Shown here: positions 41,559 to 51,025 of the stretch, one piece after another
Position numbering within the stretch: the stretch's first letter is position 1
Layout of the letters: every line of letters begins with the position of its first letter
Assembly: GCF_003013245.1 (NCBI RefSeq)
Contig: NZ_PXYY01000004.1
Span: forward strand, 1-54,665
Source: Neisseria iguanae
Lineage (GTDB): Bacteria; Pseudomonadota; Gammaproteobacteria; Burkholderiales; Neisseriaceae
DNA length: 54,665 bases
Reading direction: 5' to 3'
Made by a program: the position numbers and the translations under genes
Notes under the pieces: model-generated
Told to the model about the DNA's origin: nothing
The model's database searches: none
Seen by the model: only the letters and a program-made list of their open reading frames with translations

Positions 41559-41632
41559 TGGAGGCGGGAGTCGGAATCGAACCGGCGTAGACGGATTTGC
41601 AATCCGCTGCATAACCACTTTGCTATCCCGCC
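41559..41632 (-). tRNA. tRNA-Cys(GCA)
   Basis: 74 nt with encoded CCA. Anticodon GCA in GATTGCAAATC, acceptor GGCGGGA pairs with TCCCGCC. Confidence 0.95.
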
Positions 41633-41671
41633 AATAAAAAAGCTGTACTATTTCAAACAACTTTGTTATTT

Positions 41672-41747
41672 TGGAGCGGGAAACGAGTCTCGAACTCGCG
41701 ACCTCAACCTTGGCAAGGTTGCGCTCTACCAACTGAGCTATTCCCGC
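41672..41747 (-). tRNA. tRNA-Gly(GCC), copy A
   Basis: 76 nt with CCA. Anticodon GCC in CTTGCCAAG, acceptor GCGGGAA pairs with TTCCCGC. First of four near-identical copies. Confidence 0.96.
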
Positions 41748-41775
41748 ATTCGGTGTCACATTTAACGATAAACTT

Positions 41776-41851
41776 TGGAGCGGGAAACGAGTCTCGAACT
41801 CGCGACCTCAACCTTGGCAAGGTTGCGCTCTACCAACTGAGCTATTCCCGC
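41776..41851 (-). tRNA. tRNA-Gly(GCC), copy B
   Basis: Same sequence as copy A, exactly 104 nt away; the spacer is nearly the same too. Confidence 0.96.
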
Positions 41852-41879
41852 ATTCGGTGTCATATTTAACGATAAACTT

Positions 41880-41955
41880 TGGAGCGGGAAACGAGTCTCG
41901 AACTCGCGACCTCAACCTTGGCAAGGTTGCGCTCTACCAACTGAGCTATTCCCGC
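41880..41955 (-). tRNA. tRNA-Gly(GCC), copy C
   Basis: Same sequence, 104 nt from copy B with the same spacer; tandem duplication unit clearly visible. Confidence 0.96.
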
Positions 41956-41972
41956 GTTTGATTAAATTTGAA

Positions 41973-42048
41973 TGGAGCGGGAAACGAGTCTCGAACTCGC
42001 GACCTCAACCTTGGCAAGGTTGCGCTCTACCAACTGAGCTATTCCCGC
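41973..42048 (-). tRNA. tRNA-Gly(GCC), copy D
   Basis: Same sequence, 93 nt from copy C with a different, shorter spacer; transcribed first in the minus-strand cluster. Confidence 0.96.
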
Positions 42049-42138
42049 TCAAATTTAATCCAATTGTTACGTGTTGTAACAAAGAAGACGTCATTATTAT
42101 GGATTTGCTTCCAATCGTCAAGCGGTTTGTGCTGTTTT

Positions 42139-42711
42139 TTAACTTTTTTGCCTCATGTCTTTCCATGCCATTTTCAGATAATAGAACATCGAACAAATGG
42201 TGAGTACGGATGCGATAAACATCAACATGTTACCAATCATGATTAAGTCGAGGCCGTGAAAATTGGGCGAACCGGTTAAGAGCAATAAGATAGCGGCCAT
42301 TTGTGCGGTCGTTTTCAATTTTCCGATGGTTGCCACGGCCACGCTGCTACGCCGTCCCATTTGTGCCATCCATTCGCGCAGTGCGGAAATGGTGATTTCG
42401 CGCCCGATGATGATCATGGCGAAAATGACGTAAGTGCGGTCGAGACTAATGAGCAGGAGCAGGGCAACGGCGACCATCAGTTTGTCGGCAACGGGATCAA
42501 GAAATGCACCGAAATCGGAGGTCTGCTTCCATAGCCGCGCGAGAAAGCCGTCAAACCAGTCAGTGACGGCGGCTGCGGCAAAAATAATGGCCGCTGTCCA
42601 GTTGACGGTTTGCGGGTCTATCCAGCTTTCCGGCAGATAAAAGAGTATGGTAAACACCGGAATAAGCAAAACGCGCATCCAAGTGAGAAGAATGGGAATA
42701 TTCCAAGGCAT
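42139..42711 (-). CDS. pgsA: CDP-diacylglycerol-glycerol-3-phosphate phosphatidyltransferase
   Basis: 190 aa, four or more membrane helices. The CDP-alcohol phosphotransferase signature is complete: DGFLAR, eight residues on FGAFLDPVADK. It makes phosphatidylglycerol phosphate, the first committed step to phosphatidylglycerol. Length normal for PgsA. It ends beside the tRNA-Gly cluster, transcribed in the same direction. Confidence 0.95.
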   Translation of the reverse strand: MPWNIPILLTWMRVLLIPVFTILFYLPESWIDPQTVNWTAAIIFAAAAVTDWFDGFLARLWKQTSDFGAFLDPVADKLMVAVALLLLISLDRTYVIFAMIIIGREITISALREWMAQMGRRSSVAVATIGKLKTTAQMAAILLLLTGSPNFHGLDLIMIGNMLMFIASVLTICSMFYYLKMAWKDMRQKS

Positions 42712-42847
42712 TTGGGCGACCTTTTCAGTAGGTAGGGTAATGGTGGTTCGCTTGATATTAAATTGGTTATTATAGCGAATTTCATCCGCTACCGATAATA
42801 TATGAGGGTAAAATTTCCGTCATGGGTGGATGGGTGGAAAGACGGAT

Positions 42848-43921
42848 TTAAACCAGATTGAAACGGCGGTAGCGGGGAAGCAGGTTGCGTTGTAAGGGAT
42901 TGTATAAAAACGGCTGTAAAGCCGTCTGAAAATCAGGTAGGTGTTGGGTATGGGCGTTGTGCGGCAAATAACGAGCGGCGAAGTAATGGGCGATTAAGTC
43001 GGCTTGTTGCTCCATATTCAAATTACTGAAATGCGCAATGGTGTGTGGTGGCGGATACATATAGGCTTTGCGGCGCACATAGCCGCCTACTGCCATCAGC
43101 AATATGCCTGCCCACCATATTTTGAAGCCGAGCTGATATTGCCATACATGGGTTAGCTCGTGAATCAGCCACATTTGATAATTCTGTCCGGCTAAAGTAA
43201 AATCGGCCGGACAGTTTTGACGTGGGAAAAAGACATGACCGTTCGGTGCGACGGCTACGTTGATGTTGGGCAGATAAGGAATGCCGCAATAGATTTTGAC
43301 ACGAGCATAATCAATGCTGTCTGAAAAAACACGGCGTGCCAAGTTGATTTCGTTTGCCGTCAAACGCCGCCAATGTTTACTCACGCGCTTCTTTTTGTTT
43401 TCGCCAATAATACTGGGTACGCAACCGCCAGCGACCAAAACAGCGACATAGCCAATCACCGCCAAAATCGAGTCCAAAACTGGCACACTGGCCAACAAAG
43501 GTTTGCCGGCATCTGAAATCCAGGTATCGAGTTTACTGAAAAATTGTGCAACAGACCAGCTTGGAAATTCCAGTTTATCTGCTGCTTCTACGCCTAAAAT
43601 CAGAGAGCTGATTTTGTAGGCAGCATAATAGAGCGGCATATTATAGGTGACGGGGTTGGTGTATAACGTGCTGAAGACGGCCAGGGGCAGGTTGGTGCGT
43701 AGGAAATAGGCGGTGATGAGTGCACTGAGCATTTGGGTGAGGCCGGGTATTAAGCCGCAAAATATACCGACGGCAACAGATACCGCAGCTTGTCGGCGGT
43801 TGAGTGTCCAAAAATAAGGCTTGCCGAACAGCAGTGCAAAAGGTTTGCTCCAGCGCGAAGCAAAAATCTGGCGGCGGTTGGGCAATTTGTGGCGTAAACC
43901 GTGGGGCTTGGATTGGTTCAT
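42848..43921 (-). CDS. DUF2062 membrane domain fused to a putative metallopeptidase
   Basis: 357 aa. The N-terminal half (about 35-170) is a DUF2062-like membrane domain (SVAVGIFCGLIPG, then TNPVTYNMPLYYAAY). The C-terminal half contains HELTHVW, a zinc HExxH motif, with QADLIAHYFAARYL downstream as a possible third ligand region. Fusion of the two is notable: DUF2062 proteins are usually stand-alone. Unknown substrate. Confidence 0.75.
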   Translation of the reverse strand: MNQSKPHGLRHKLPNRRQIFASRWSKPFALLFGKPYFWTLNRRQAAVSVAVGIFCGLIPGLTQMLSALITAYFLRTNLPLAVFSTLYTNPVTYNMPLYYAAYKISSLILGVEAADKLEFPSWSVAQFFSKLDTWISDAGKPLLASVPVLDSILAVIGYVAVLVAGGCVPSIIGENKKKRVSKHWRRLTANEINLARRVFSDSIDYARVKIYCGIPYLPNINVAVAPNGHVFFPRQNCPADFTLAGQNYQMWLIHELTHVWQYQLGFKIWWAGILLMAVGGYVRRKAYMYPPPHTIAHFSNLNMEQQADLIAHYFAARYLPHNAHTQHLPDFQTALQPFLYNPLQRNLLPRYRRFNLV

Positions 43922-44051
43922 GGATAGGAATCGGAGTGAAACATAACAGGCAGTATGGTGGGTTGTGTCTGGCTTTCAAAGTGGAGGCCGTCTGAAAGAA
44001 TAATCGATTAAAGATTGAACGGCAAAACACACTTTCCGGATTGCAGGCAAT

Positions 44052-44099
44052 AGAAGGCCGTCTGAACATTGACAATCTGATTCAGACGGCCTTGGATTT
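44052..44099. terminator. Paired uptake sequences after fixH
   Basis: AAGGCCGTCTGAA and TTCAGACGGCCTT around about 15 nt, AG-DUS form, lying at the 3' end of fixH on the minus strand. Confidence 0.8.
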
Positions 44100-44650
44100 T
44101 ATCGGGTGTTACCAGTGCCGAATAATTTATCCATCGGCGTCAGATTGATGGCATTGCCTTGGCTGGTAATCCATTTGTCTTCGACTCGCCAGATACCGGC
44201 AACATCGGCCACGCGCACATACCAGTGATTGGTTGCCGGTAAGGGCTTGAACACGGCATCGTATTCCATGCGCCCGATTGAGCCATTGGTATCAACGGCT
44301 TTTAGTGTGATGGTTTGGTCTTCCGCTTTTTTGGCAGGATGCAGCAATTGCAGGTTGACCGGCTGCTTAGTGTCGAAATCGCCGCTAACAAAGACTTTTG
44401 CTTTATCCATATCGGGGCTGATTAACACCTGTGCCTGAATATGGCGTTTGACTGCTTCTTCGTCGCGGTGCAGTTCGATTTCGATGTGTTTGCCGTCCTT
44501 GTAGTAATCGTCTGATACCAAATCAGTCATGTTTTGCTTGGCCACAAAAAACATCGACACACTGGCAATCACAACAAATATCGGGCCGACCATCAAAAAC
44601 CAAGGCCAGAAATTTTGATACCAAGGTTGTGCATTCTTTTTTGGGGGCAT
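44099..44650 (-). CDS. fixH: FixH-family protein
   Basis: 183 aa from ATG 44650, preferred over an upstream start at 44683 that lies inside ccoG. GGAGAATA precedes it. One membrane helix (about 14-36), then a periplasmic beta-rich domain (DDYYKDGKHIEIEL, PVNLQLLHPAKK). FixH proteins help assemble cbb3 oxidase; encoded directly after ccoG, one base apart. Confidence 0.85.
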   Translation of the reverse strand: MPPKKNAQPWYQNFWPWFLMVGPIFVVIASVSMFFVAKQNMTDLVSDDYYKDGKHIEIELHRDEEAVKRHIQAQVLISPDMDKAKVFVSGDFDTKQPVNLQLLHPAKKAEDQTITLKAVDTNGSIGRMEYDAVFKPLPATNHWYVRVADVAGIWRVEDKWITSQGNAINLTPMDKLFGTGNTR

Positions 44651-44651
44651 A

Positions 44652-46187
44652 TTATTCTCCGATAAAGGTTGCTTCTTCTTCAATCACCACTTTATCCGCA
44701 TCAGACTTGTCTGATTCTTGGTAGGTGAAGGTAAACTCAATAGGATGGCTGCCTTTGTCGGCATATTCCGGAATGGTGGCTACTTGTACCGGAATAGTGA
44801 CGGTTTCGCGCGCAGGCAGTTTCAAGCCTTCTTCCGGGAAACCGGTCAAAACGATTTCTTCAAAGCCTTTTACACGGGCAGTCAGGACTTGGTCGTATTC
44901 GCTGTTGTTGATGATGCGTAAATTATACGCATTTTCCAGCCAGCCTTGCGTGTTTTCGCGAACCATGACGCCACGGTCTTTCAAAATGTCAACTTCAACC
45001 ATTTTACGGGTAGAAATACCGGTGATAAAGGCAATAACTGCCACTGCCAACACCGCACCGTAACCGGCTGCGCGCGGGCGCTTTAAACGTTTTTTGATGT
45101 CGGATTCGGGATAGTCGTGTTCCAGCGCGCCTTCGGTGGTGTAGCGGATCAGGCCGCGCGGATAGCTCATTTTATTCATGATTTCATTACAAGCATCAAT
45201 GCAGGCCGCGCAACCGATACATTGGTATTGTAAGCCGTCGCGGATGTCAATGCCGACCGGACATACTTGCACACACATATTACAGTTGATGCAGTCGCCC
45301 AACGGGGTGTCTTCGCGGGAAATGCTTTTCTTACGTGCGCCACGCGGTTCGCCGCGTTCGTAGTCGTAGGAAATGATCAGCGTATCTTTATCAAACATCG
45401 CACTTTGGAAGCGAGCGTAAGGACACATGTGCAGACACACTTTTTCACGCATGATGTGCGCCATGAAGAATGTCATAAAGCCGTAGAATGCCGCGGCAAA
45501 CATGGCGCCACCGCCGGCCAAGCCATTAAACAATGCCGGAACAAATTCTCGAATCGGATTGAACCATCCGGCGAAGGTAATGCCCGTCCATGCGCAGAAC
45601 AGGAAAATCAGCAGGTATTTGGTGGCTTTGATGCGGATTTTGGTAAAATTCCAAGACGATTTTTCCAGCTTCAAACGTTTGTTGCGGTCGCCTTCGACCA
45701 AGTTGTCAATCCACAGCATGATTTCGGTATAAACCGTTTGCGGGCACGAATAACCGCACCACAAGCGGCCTGCAATGGTTGTCCACCAAAACAGGCCGAA
45801 TGCGCAAATCATCAACAGCAGCGCCAGGTAAATTAGGTCGCCCATGCCCAATGACAAGCTGAAGATATAGAAATGGCGGTCAGGAATATTAAACAATACT
45901 GCCTGACGGTCGAGCCAGTTAAACCACGGCACAATATAAAACACAAATTGCGTGGCCAATACTGCCGCAATACGCAGATTGGCAAAGCGGCCTTCGGCTT
46001 TTTTCGGATGGATGCGTTCGTCCAATGGATGAATTTGAATCGCGGCAGATTTCGGCTTGCCCGGTTTGGGCGGAACCGATTTTTCAGGTTTAGCTTGGAC
46101 TTCACTGTCTTTTTGAGACCCGGCTCCAGGTTTGGCAGTATAATGTTCGGGTTCGGCGGCCGGTGTTGGTTTTTCTTCGGCAGACAT
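44652..46187 (-). CDS. ccoG: Cytochrome c oxidase accessory protein CcoG (FixG/RdxA)
   Basis: 511 aa. A Pro/Lys-rich N-terminus (about 1-55), five membrane helices, a polyferredoxin part with CINCNMCVQVCPVG and QCIGCAACIDAC, two 4Fe-4S clusters, then a C-terminal immunoglobulin-like domain. Needed for copper handling in cbb3 oxidase maturation. Linked to fixH downstream. Confidence 0.95.
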   Translation of the reverse strand: MSAEEKPTPAAEPEHYTAKPGAGSQKDSEVQAKPEKSVPPKPGKPKSAAIQIHPLDERIHPKKAEGRFANLRIAAVLATQFVFYIVPWFNWLDRQAVLFNIPDRHFYIFSLSLGMGDLIYLALLLMICAFGLFWWTTIAGRLWCGYSCPQTVYTEIMLWIDNLVEGDRNKRLKLEKSSWNFTKIRIKATKYLLIFLFCAWTGITFAGWFNPIREFVPALFNGLAGGGAMFAAAFYGFMTFFMAHIMREKVCLHMCPYARFQSAMFDKDTLIISYDYERGEPRGARKKSISREDTPLGDCINCNMCVQVCPVGIDIRDGLQYQCIGCAACIDACNEIMNKMSYPRGLIRYTTEGALEHDYPESDIKKRLKRPRAAGYGAVLAVAVIAFITGISTRKMVEVDILKDRGVMVRENTQGWLENAYNLRIINNSEYDQVLTARVKGFEEIVLTGFPEEGLKLPARETVTIPVQVATIPEYADKGSHPIEFTFTYQESDKSDADKVVIEEEATFIGE

Positions 46188-47098
46188 AGGTTGTTCCTTA
46201 ATATCAATATAAATATATTCTTAGAGGTTTAGGAAGCAAAAAACATAAAATCAGGTTATTTCGAAATATCTTTATTAATATTTTACCCAAATTTTCATGA
46301 TGGTGGTTAAACCTAAATTCTGTTTCTTTTAAATGCAGATAAGCATATCTCTAGAAATACCATAGAATTTAGACAGGAGTCCTTTGACGGAAATATTCGA
46401 TACCGTTAATATGTTGCTTCCTGAGGGTAAACTCATCGGCATCATGGTGGACACGGCAATGCTTCTCGTAGCCCATATCTACAAAGACCATCATTATGCC
46501 TTCCGGCCATCAGTGTCGATTCCGCCGTCGGCAGAAATGTGGCTGCATATTCATTTTGGTTAACAGAGCTTTTGGCGCATCAGGAACAATCCCGCTATTA
46601 AAACAACGCTGTTACGCTTCAATATTCTTGAAGACAAATCGGAAAGTAAAATGGTTTTACCCGAAACACTGCGCCTACGCCTATCCCTGATGCGCCGTAC
46701 ACCTAAGGCCCGTCTGATTCGACAATGCCGGACAGGGGCAGATTTGGTCCGCATAAGGATTTAATCCTGGGCCTGATTTTCAGGCAGACAGGATGGATAC
46801 TGCGGATACTGATGACGGTCATGTTGGAGGTATCGGAAACAGTTAACTCAAGCGCGCAACAGCGGATTATTACGCTGAATTTCAGTTCTGAAATTTTGCT
46901 GAACTTTTGATAATTACTTTTTTAATTTAATAATCAGGAACTTATCATATTTTTTGGTGATTCCTCTCCTTAGCCCTCTATATATTGTTAGAGAACATCT
47001 TAACGTAGGTAATGCGAATAAATGTTTTCTGATGGTTGATTCTCTATTTAACCGGCATTGATAATCGCTGATGATATTAATGATTTTTTCAGACGGCC
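46188..47098. other. Intergenic region with degenerate coding traces
   Basis: About 900 nt without an intact gene. One open frame at 46366-46563 looks protein-like (see separate entry); the stretch 46570-46910 is not assignable. An uptake sequence lies at 47089-47099. Confidence 0.5.
46384..46563 (+). pseudogene. Fragment of an unidentified protein
   Basis: 59 codons from TTG, ending in TAA: the segment IFDTVNMLLPEGKLIGIMVD then MLLVAHIYKDH looks like real helical protein, possibly the C-terminal part of a regulator domain, but there is no credible start or continuation. Probable gene remnant. Confidence 0.3.
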
Positions 47099-48169
47099 TT
47101 ATAATACGGCCAAAACAGCATTACCCATTTCCGAGCAAGAAACCAGTTTGGTCCCTTCTTCGAAAATGTCGCCGGTGCGGAAGCCTTGTTTCAAAACGGT
47201 TTGTACGGCTTGTTCGATTTGTTGCGCACGCGCTTCGTCGTTCAGGCTGTATCGCACCAGCATTGCCAACGACAAAATGGTGGCGAGTGGGTTGGCCTTG
47301 TTTTGACCAGCGATGTCGGGCGCGGAACCGTGTGAGGGTTCGTAGAGGCCTTTGCCGGTTTCGTTTAGTGAGGCGGAGGGCAGCATACCGATGGAGCCGG
47401 TGAGCATGGAGGCTTGGTCGCTCAGGATGTCGCCGAAGATGTTACCGGTGGCAATCACGTCAAACTGCTTGGGCGCGCGTACGAGCTGCATGGCGGCGTT
47501 GTCGACATACATGTGGCTGAGTTCGACATCAGGGTATTCCTGCGCCACGGCGTTGAAAATTTCTTTCCACAATTCGGTGGTTTCCAATACATTGGCTTTA
47601 TCGACCGAGCAGACTTTTTTATTGCGTTTTTGTGCCGCTTGGAAGGCGATGCGGGCGATGCGTCGGATTTCGCTCTCGCTGTATTTCATGGTATTGAAAC
47701 CTTCGCGTTCACCGTTTTTCAAGGTGCGGATTCCGCGCGGTTCGCCAAAGTATATATCACCGGTGAGTTCGCGAACAATCAGAATATCCAAACCAGCAAC
47801 CGCTTCAGGCTTCAAGGTTGAAGCATTGGCCAATTCGGGATACAAAATGGCAGGGCGCAGGTTGGCAAATAAATTCAGGTCTTTGCGAATTGCCAACAAG
47901 CCGCGTTCGGGGCGCAAAGTGCGTTCGAGCGTATCATATTCTGGACTGCCGACCGCACCGAGCAATACGGCATCGGCTTGACGGCACAGGTTTTGAGTGA
48001 ATTCCGGATAGGGCGAACCGTATTTGTCGTAAGCTTCACCACCCAAAGGCGCGTATTCGTAAGCAGCATCCAAGCCTTGTTTGATCAGTTTGTCTAACAC
48101 GCGAACGGCTTGGCCGATAATTTCAGGGCCGATGCCGTCGCCGCGGAGGATGACGATTTGTTGGGTCAT
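47099..48169 (-). CDS. leuB: 3-isopropylmalate dehydrogenase
   Basis: 356 aa, full length. [13 protein letters not shown] at the start; substrate-binding RGLLAIRK; the family signature in [20 protein letters not shown]. Third step of leucine synthesis: NAD-dependent oxidative decarboxylation of 3-isopropylmalate. AAGGAAATC before the start. Confidence 0.97.
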   Translation of the reverse strand: MTQQIVILRGDGIGPEIIGQAVRVLDKLIKQGLDAAYEYAPLGGEAYDKYGSPYPEFTQNLCRQADAVLLGAVGSPEYDTLERTLRPERGLLAIRKDLNLFANLRPAILYPELANASTLKPEAVAGLDILIVRELTGDIYFGEPRGIRTLKNGEREGFNTMKYSESEIRRIARIAFQAAQKRNKKVCSVDKANVLETTELWKEIFNAVAQEYPDVELSHMYVDNAAMQLVRAPKQFDVIATGNIFGDILSDQASMLTGSIGMLPSASLNETGKGLYEPSHGSAPDIAGQNKANPLATILSLAMLVRYSLNDEARAQQIEQAVQTVLKQGFRTGDIFEEGTKLVSCSEMGNAVLAVL

Positions 48170-48548
48170 TTTTGATTTCCTTTAAGAATCAGAGTAGAAA
48201 AAATCATTGATGATATAACTATTCGGAAATATCCAATATTCGGAAATATCCAAATTAATCAGCTGGTAAGAAAGAATACTCAACCATTTTGTATGGTTTC
48301 AATGGTAACAGCAGAAACATTTGCGCCTATTCATCTGCGTTGTAATTTTTCTTCGGCTAAAAGGGTGCTGCCGCTGCTTGCAAAACAATCAATATAATCG
48401 AATCAAGCAATGAAGATTGAGCAATAATCATTTCTAATATTTCCGCATTTTTTAGCCGGGTAGTATTGCGGGTTTTTATAATGGCAGATGTCTTGTAGTT
48501 TTTTGTCCTGATGCTCGTCTGCATATTTTTTTTAGGGACTGACGCAGA
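48170..48548. other. Intergenic region, nothing assigned
   Basis: A short duplicated block ATTCGGAAATATCCAA occurs twice at about 48222-48253; otherwise no gene or clear signal. Confidence 0.45.
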
Positions 48549-49142
48549 TTAGCCCCAAACACCACACCATTGCCGCAACATTTCAAGCTGCCCGGACGGT
48601 GTGCCAAAGTCAAAGCGGAACCCGCATCCTTTCAAGGACATCAGGAAAGATTTACAGCCAACCCCATTGTATTTGCGCAAGACGTACCTAGCCCGGTTCC
48701 AACAATTTCCAATGCCGCCGATAGGGTTTTGACAGTCTGCAAAAAACCGTGAACGGTTGATACGCTGATGCGCGAACCTGCCCGCATCAAGCACGCCACA
48801 GCCCCTGTCACTACCGGCATAAACAATGCTGTCAGGTGTTATTGTCTGTTTGATAACAGGAAATAACGTATCCTTTCCGTTATCCCCCAAAACGGCGGTA
48901 CCAACCTTTCCCTGCTGCCGCGCGTCCGCGTTTGCCCTTACGCCGACTGCCGAAACAACCTCCGTCCGGCCCGGTGGGGCCTCTGAAAACCCCGCCGGCT
49001 TCCTGTGCCAAATGACAGGCTGTCACCCGGCGGGTTTTGCGGTAGGACAACATAGCCCAACCGGGCCGGATACCCAAAATATCAGCGGCTGCACGGGCAG
49101 TGACTTCCGGTACAAAAAATTGAAGAAGTTTTCTTTGGGCAT
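48549..49142 (-). pseudogene. IS1016-like (IS1595 family) transposase, degenerate
   Basis: The minus-strand frames, joined, match this family: RRKGKRGRAAAGK then TPDSIVYAGSDRG, HQRINRSRFFADCQNPIGG and WNRARYVLRKYNG, ending FGTPSGQLEMLRQWCG. The N-terminus (PKENFFNFLYRK) is in a different frame and contains stops. Several frameshifts and substitutions, so it is inactive. Terminal repeats were not seen. Confidence 0.8.
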
Positions 49143-49241
49143 CTTTGTGAATTTACAATTGGTTATCTTTATTTTTGCAGTCTGATATGACTGATAATCT
49201 ACTTCAATCCTTTTTTTAATATGCAGTACCCTGTTTTTTAG

Positions 49242-49442
49242 CTACTTGATTAGACTTTGATCGTCCAATAAATCTAATTCTTTAGGTTTACGACGCCGAT
49301 ACTTGCTTGAGGGAGGGAGTTGTCCACGCCATGCTTTTTCAGTTTTGCCGTTTAGCGTTTCTCTGGGAGCATGGGTTGGAATGGTATTATACCTGTGGCT
49401 GTCCGAATCAGTTTTTTTAAACAAGGTTTCTTTATTCTGCAT
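49242..49442 (-). other. Possible transposase fragment
   Basis: 66 codons; HRYNTIPTHAPRETLNGKTE resembles the C-terminal YNTxRPHxSLxGxTP motif of integrase-core transposases. No other domain part is present. Weak. Confidence 0.35.
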
Positions 49443-49550
49443 CTAACACTTTTTGGGATGATGAAACCCAACATTCCGTACCGGTGTAATCGTGAACATT
49501 TAAATGCCTCTATTGATTGGTATTGATACAAATTACGGTATAGGGTAGAA

Positions 49551-49694
49551 AATACTTTTCAAAAGTTAAAGCGATTCCGTGCGATTGCGACACGATTTGA
49601 CCGTTTAAAGCAGCATTATGAAGAATCGGTCGAGCCGGCCTGCATTATGCTGTGGCTGCTATTAGGACAAGTGTTTGATACTGGAATATTATAA
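49551..49694 (+). pseudogene. IS5-type transposase C-terminal remnant
   Basis: The open frame reads FSKVKRFRAIATRFDRLKQH then MLWLLLGQVFDTG, close to the FxxxKRFRRIATRYDK ending of IS5-group transposases. The rest of the gene is missing. Confidence 0.65.
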
Positions 49695-49754
49695 CTTTAA
49701 TTTAAGATTAAAAGAATGAAAATGCTTTCATTGATTTTTGATAAACCGCAGCAT

Positions 49755-50617
49755 TCAGGCGGCTTCAGTAAAATCTTCCGAATAAAATAAACCTTTAGGT
49801 AATCCACATTGTGTGGTCAGTAATGCAAATGCCTCTTCAACCATGGCGGGGGCGCAGCAGGCATAGATTTCATGGCCGCCCAAATCAGGATAATCGCGAG
49901 CCGCAGTGTTTTGCACACAGCCACTTTCACCTTGCCATCCCGGAGGCGGTGAAGTCAATACCGGTGTAAAGTGCGCATTGTTCAGACGGCGTAAGTAGTC
50001 TTGTGTTTCAATCAAGGCATACAAATCGTCTTGTTTGCATGCACCCCAATATAAATGCACGTTACGGCTGCTTTTTTGGCGGACAAGTTCGGCCAGCATG
50101 CTGCGTATTGGCGAAAAACCTGTACCGGTAGCCAAGAAAATGATGGGTTTCGCACTGTTTTTTACAGGCCGAATATCCCGAATGTGCCTTTAATGCGTAC
50201 AACCCCTTTTCCCTTTAAGGCAGGTGGCTGATTGAAAATCATATTGCTGCAGGCATTTTGTTCACGCCGGCGGATATGTAGTTCTAAAAAGCCGATTTGG
50301 CCGGGTGTGTCGGCAATCGGATAGCTGCGCGTGATGTTGCCTGGCAACAGTAAATCAATGCATTGTCCGGCAGAGAACGGAAATGCCGATGCTTTGGGCA
50401 AACCCAAATGCAACACTGCTACATTGTGCTGAATGAGTACAGGGAGGAAAGGTTTTCGCCGCTTGTGGGATGGATTGTAGCCGTTGATGTGAATATCGGG
50501 ATGGCTTTGAGCCATATGCAGCACAACAAAATTTTGCCCTGTGCTTTTTCCTGAGCCGATAAGGCTTTCGCCGAATGTTTGTTCATGATAATTTCGCCAC
50601 CAAATCGTAGCTTTCAT
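49755..50617 (-). pseudogene. Broken ferredoxin-type flavin reductase (AscD-like)
   Basis: The first frame has VAVLHLGLPKASAFPFSAGQ and RSYPIADTPGQ (FAD-binding part), then stops at GIFGL. The second frame goes on with FLATGTGFSPIRSMLAELV (NAD site) and the normal C-terminus (PKGLFYSEDF). The break, about 50160, is next to a run of A. The N-terminal 2Fe-2S domain of intact homologues is missing and replaced by unrelated sequence. Non-functional in all likelihood. Confidence 0.8.
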
Positions 50618-50806
50618 TCACCCCAGTTATAAGTCAGATCCAAAACGGTGTTTTCGGCTTCGTTGCCGTAACCGACGAAAGCCAAAGAGAATTTTCCTTC
50701 GGGATAATCGTGTTGGCGCAAGAACTGCATACCCAAAACACTCTGATAATAAAGCAAGTGATTTTTCCAGATTGCCAACGCGCAGTATGGTGTGGAGCAT
50801 TCGCAT
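50614..50806 (-). pseudogene. gloA: gloA (glyoxalase I) fragment
   Basis: Begins [18 protein letters not shown] as in GloA, shifts frame, then continues [20 protein letters not shown] and ends [10 protein letters not shown] with TGA. Only about the first third to half of glyoxalase I remains, so it cannot be active here. It abuts the broken reductase. Confidence 0.8.
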
Positions 50807-51025
50807 GACGTATTCCTTTTGTTGGTTTAACACTATTTTAAGATGGCAATTTAAAAGGTATCTATCGCCCACCCTCCTTCCAAAGCATTTTTCGGACTAT
50901 GCCCAGTTGGAATTAATATATTAAGAAACAGAATTTTTCATTGTGTTTCGCGCAAAAATTAGTTATAAAGTATCGTTTAAGATTCATTTACATAAGTTTG
51001 ATTAACTAACTTAAAGGACGAAGAC

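Noticed and set aside
41663..42246. Plus-strand frames across the tRNA-Gly cluster
   Set aside because: They consist of translated tRNA repeats (recurring ESRTRDLNLGK) and are not genes.
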